From: Streptococcus sanguinis
GTDB lineage: Bacteria; Bacillota; Bacilli; Lactobacillales; Streptococcaceae
NCBI RefSeq assembly: GCF_900635155.1
Contig: NZ_LR134002.1
Coordinates: 1,302,001-1,366,000 of the forward strand
Reading direction: 5' to 3'
Length of the DNA: 64,000 nucleotides
Part shown: one piece after another, positions 63,759 to 64,000 of the stretch
How positions within the stretch are numbered: position 1 is the first letter of the stretch
Layout: every line of letters begins with the position of its first letter
The notes under the pieces: model-generated
Seen by the model: only the letters and a program-made list of their open reading frames with translations
Database searches by the model: none
What the model was told of the DNA's origin: nothing
Translations under genes and position numbers: made by a program

Positions 63759-64000
63759 CTAATTATTTGCAGGCAGATCGCGATAGGATACCTGATGACC
63801 GATTTCACCAGCATTTTCCTTTTGCACAAAGGTATTGGCATGGATATAGGCAATGGCGCTGGCTTTAAGAACGTCAAAATCAATACCAGAGGAGTTGAAA
63901 ATCGTATCAGTGTCGGTATTTTCAACAGCTACCAAGACGCGAGCCTGAGAGTCAATACCATCTGTCACCGCCTCGATGTTATAAGACAAAAGCTGGACAG
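63759..64000 (-). CDS. leuA: 2-isopropylmalate synthase, C-terminal part (cut by the window end)
   Basis: The visible 79 or so codons encode the end of the LeuA allosteric domain: VQLLSYNIEAVTDGIDSQARV, followed by VENTDTDTIFNSSGIDFDVLKASAIAYIHA, typical of the leucine-feedback region. The frame is open to the right edge of the window. It makes 2-isopropylmalate from acetyl-CoA and 2-oxoisovalerate and heads the leuA-leuB-DUF1294-leuC-leuD operon. Confidence 0.93.
   Translation of the reverse strand, partial: VQLLSYNIEAVTDGIDSQARVLVAVENTDTDTIFNSSGIDFDVLKASAIAYIHANTFVQKENAGEIGHQVSYRDLPANN

Overview
The window comes from a low-GC Gram-positive chromosome that looks like an oral Streptococcus of the sanguinis/gordonii/mitis type. 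The grounds are the streptococcal neighbourhoods coaA-rpsT, birA-DUF3272-dnaX, the msm/gal sugar block and the leu operon, together with sortase-anchored (LPxTG) surface proteins, a YSIRK-type signal peptide and a giant M26 (IgA1-protease-type) zinc metalloprotease. The species is an inference from protein character; no database was searched.

Layout. 1-6.9 kb: housekeeping and regulatory genes (start of an rsmC-like methyltransferase, coaA, rpsT, a FlaR-like kinase, a TetR regulator divergent from a DegV-family fatty-acid-binding protein, an XRE/S24 repressor-like protein, and an ABC exporter pair). 7-24.3 kb: extracellular and degradative functions: a wall-anchored X-prolyl dipeptidyl peptidase and an intracellular alpha-amylase with divergent promoters that both carry CcpA (cre)-like sites, an M42 aminopeptidase, an LPxTG adhesin with isopeptide-type and SHIRT domains, and a 2796-residue M26 protease with a mosaic array of eight near-identical G5 modules. 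24.5-33.5 kb: a tightly overlapping seven-gene minus-strand operon (CarS/CdsA-like CTP transferase, dikinase, CDP-alcohol phosphatidyltransferase, phosphatidylserine decarboxylase, UbiA prenyltransferase, second dikinase, GNAT). 33.9-48 kb: Leloir genes galK-galT-galE, the msm operon (aga-msmEFG-gtfA-msmK) and the regulators msmR and galR. 48-59.3 kb: birA, dnaX, free-methionine sulfoxide reductase, small accessory genes (one methyltransferase with a one-base frameshift), a secreted nuclease, a DUF3307/SatD pair and an EgtUV-type transporter. 59.3-64 kb: a decayed SnoaL-like remnant, a Sua5/YciO protein and the leuA-leuB-DUF1294-leuC-leuD operon (leuA cut by the window end).

The strongest candidate for an undescribed system is the seven-gene operon at 24.5-33.5 kb. 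Its enzymes form a logical route to an aminophospholipid (phosphate donor -> CDP-activated lipid -> serine headgroup -> decarboxylation to ethanolamine), plus a prenyltransferase and a terminal acyltransferase-like protein. Streptococci are generally regarded as lacking phosphatidylserine and phosphatidylethanolamine synthesis. Two paralogous rifampin-phosphotransferase-like dikinases in one operon are unusual, and the substrate is unknown.

Regulatory reading of the DNA adds several patterns: a shared TTTACTAA operator at galK, aga and galR; 21-bp-spaced direct repeats between aga and msmR; three 28-bp-spaced iterons over the satD promoter; a MITE-like folded repeat between galK and galT; and three genes (rsmC-like, DUF3272, fRMsr) whose extended -10 promoters lie only 6-7 bases before the ATG, predicting leaderless mRNAs.
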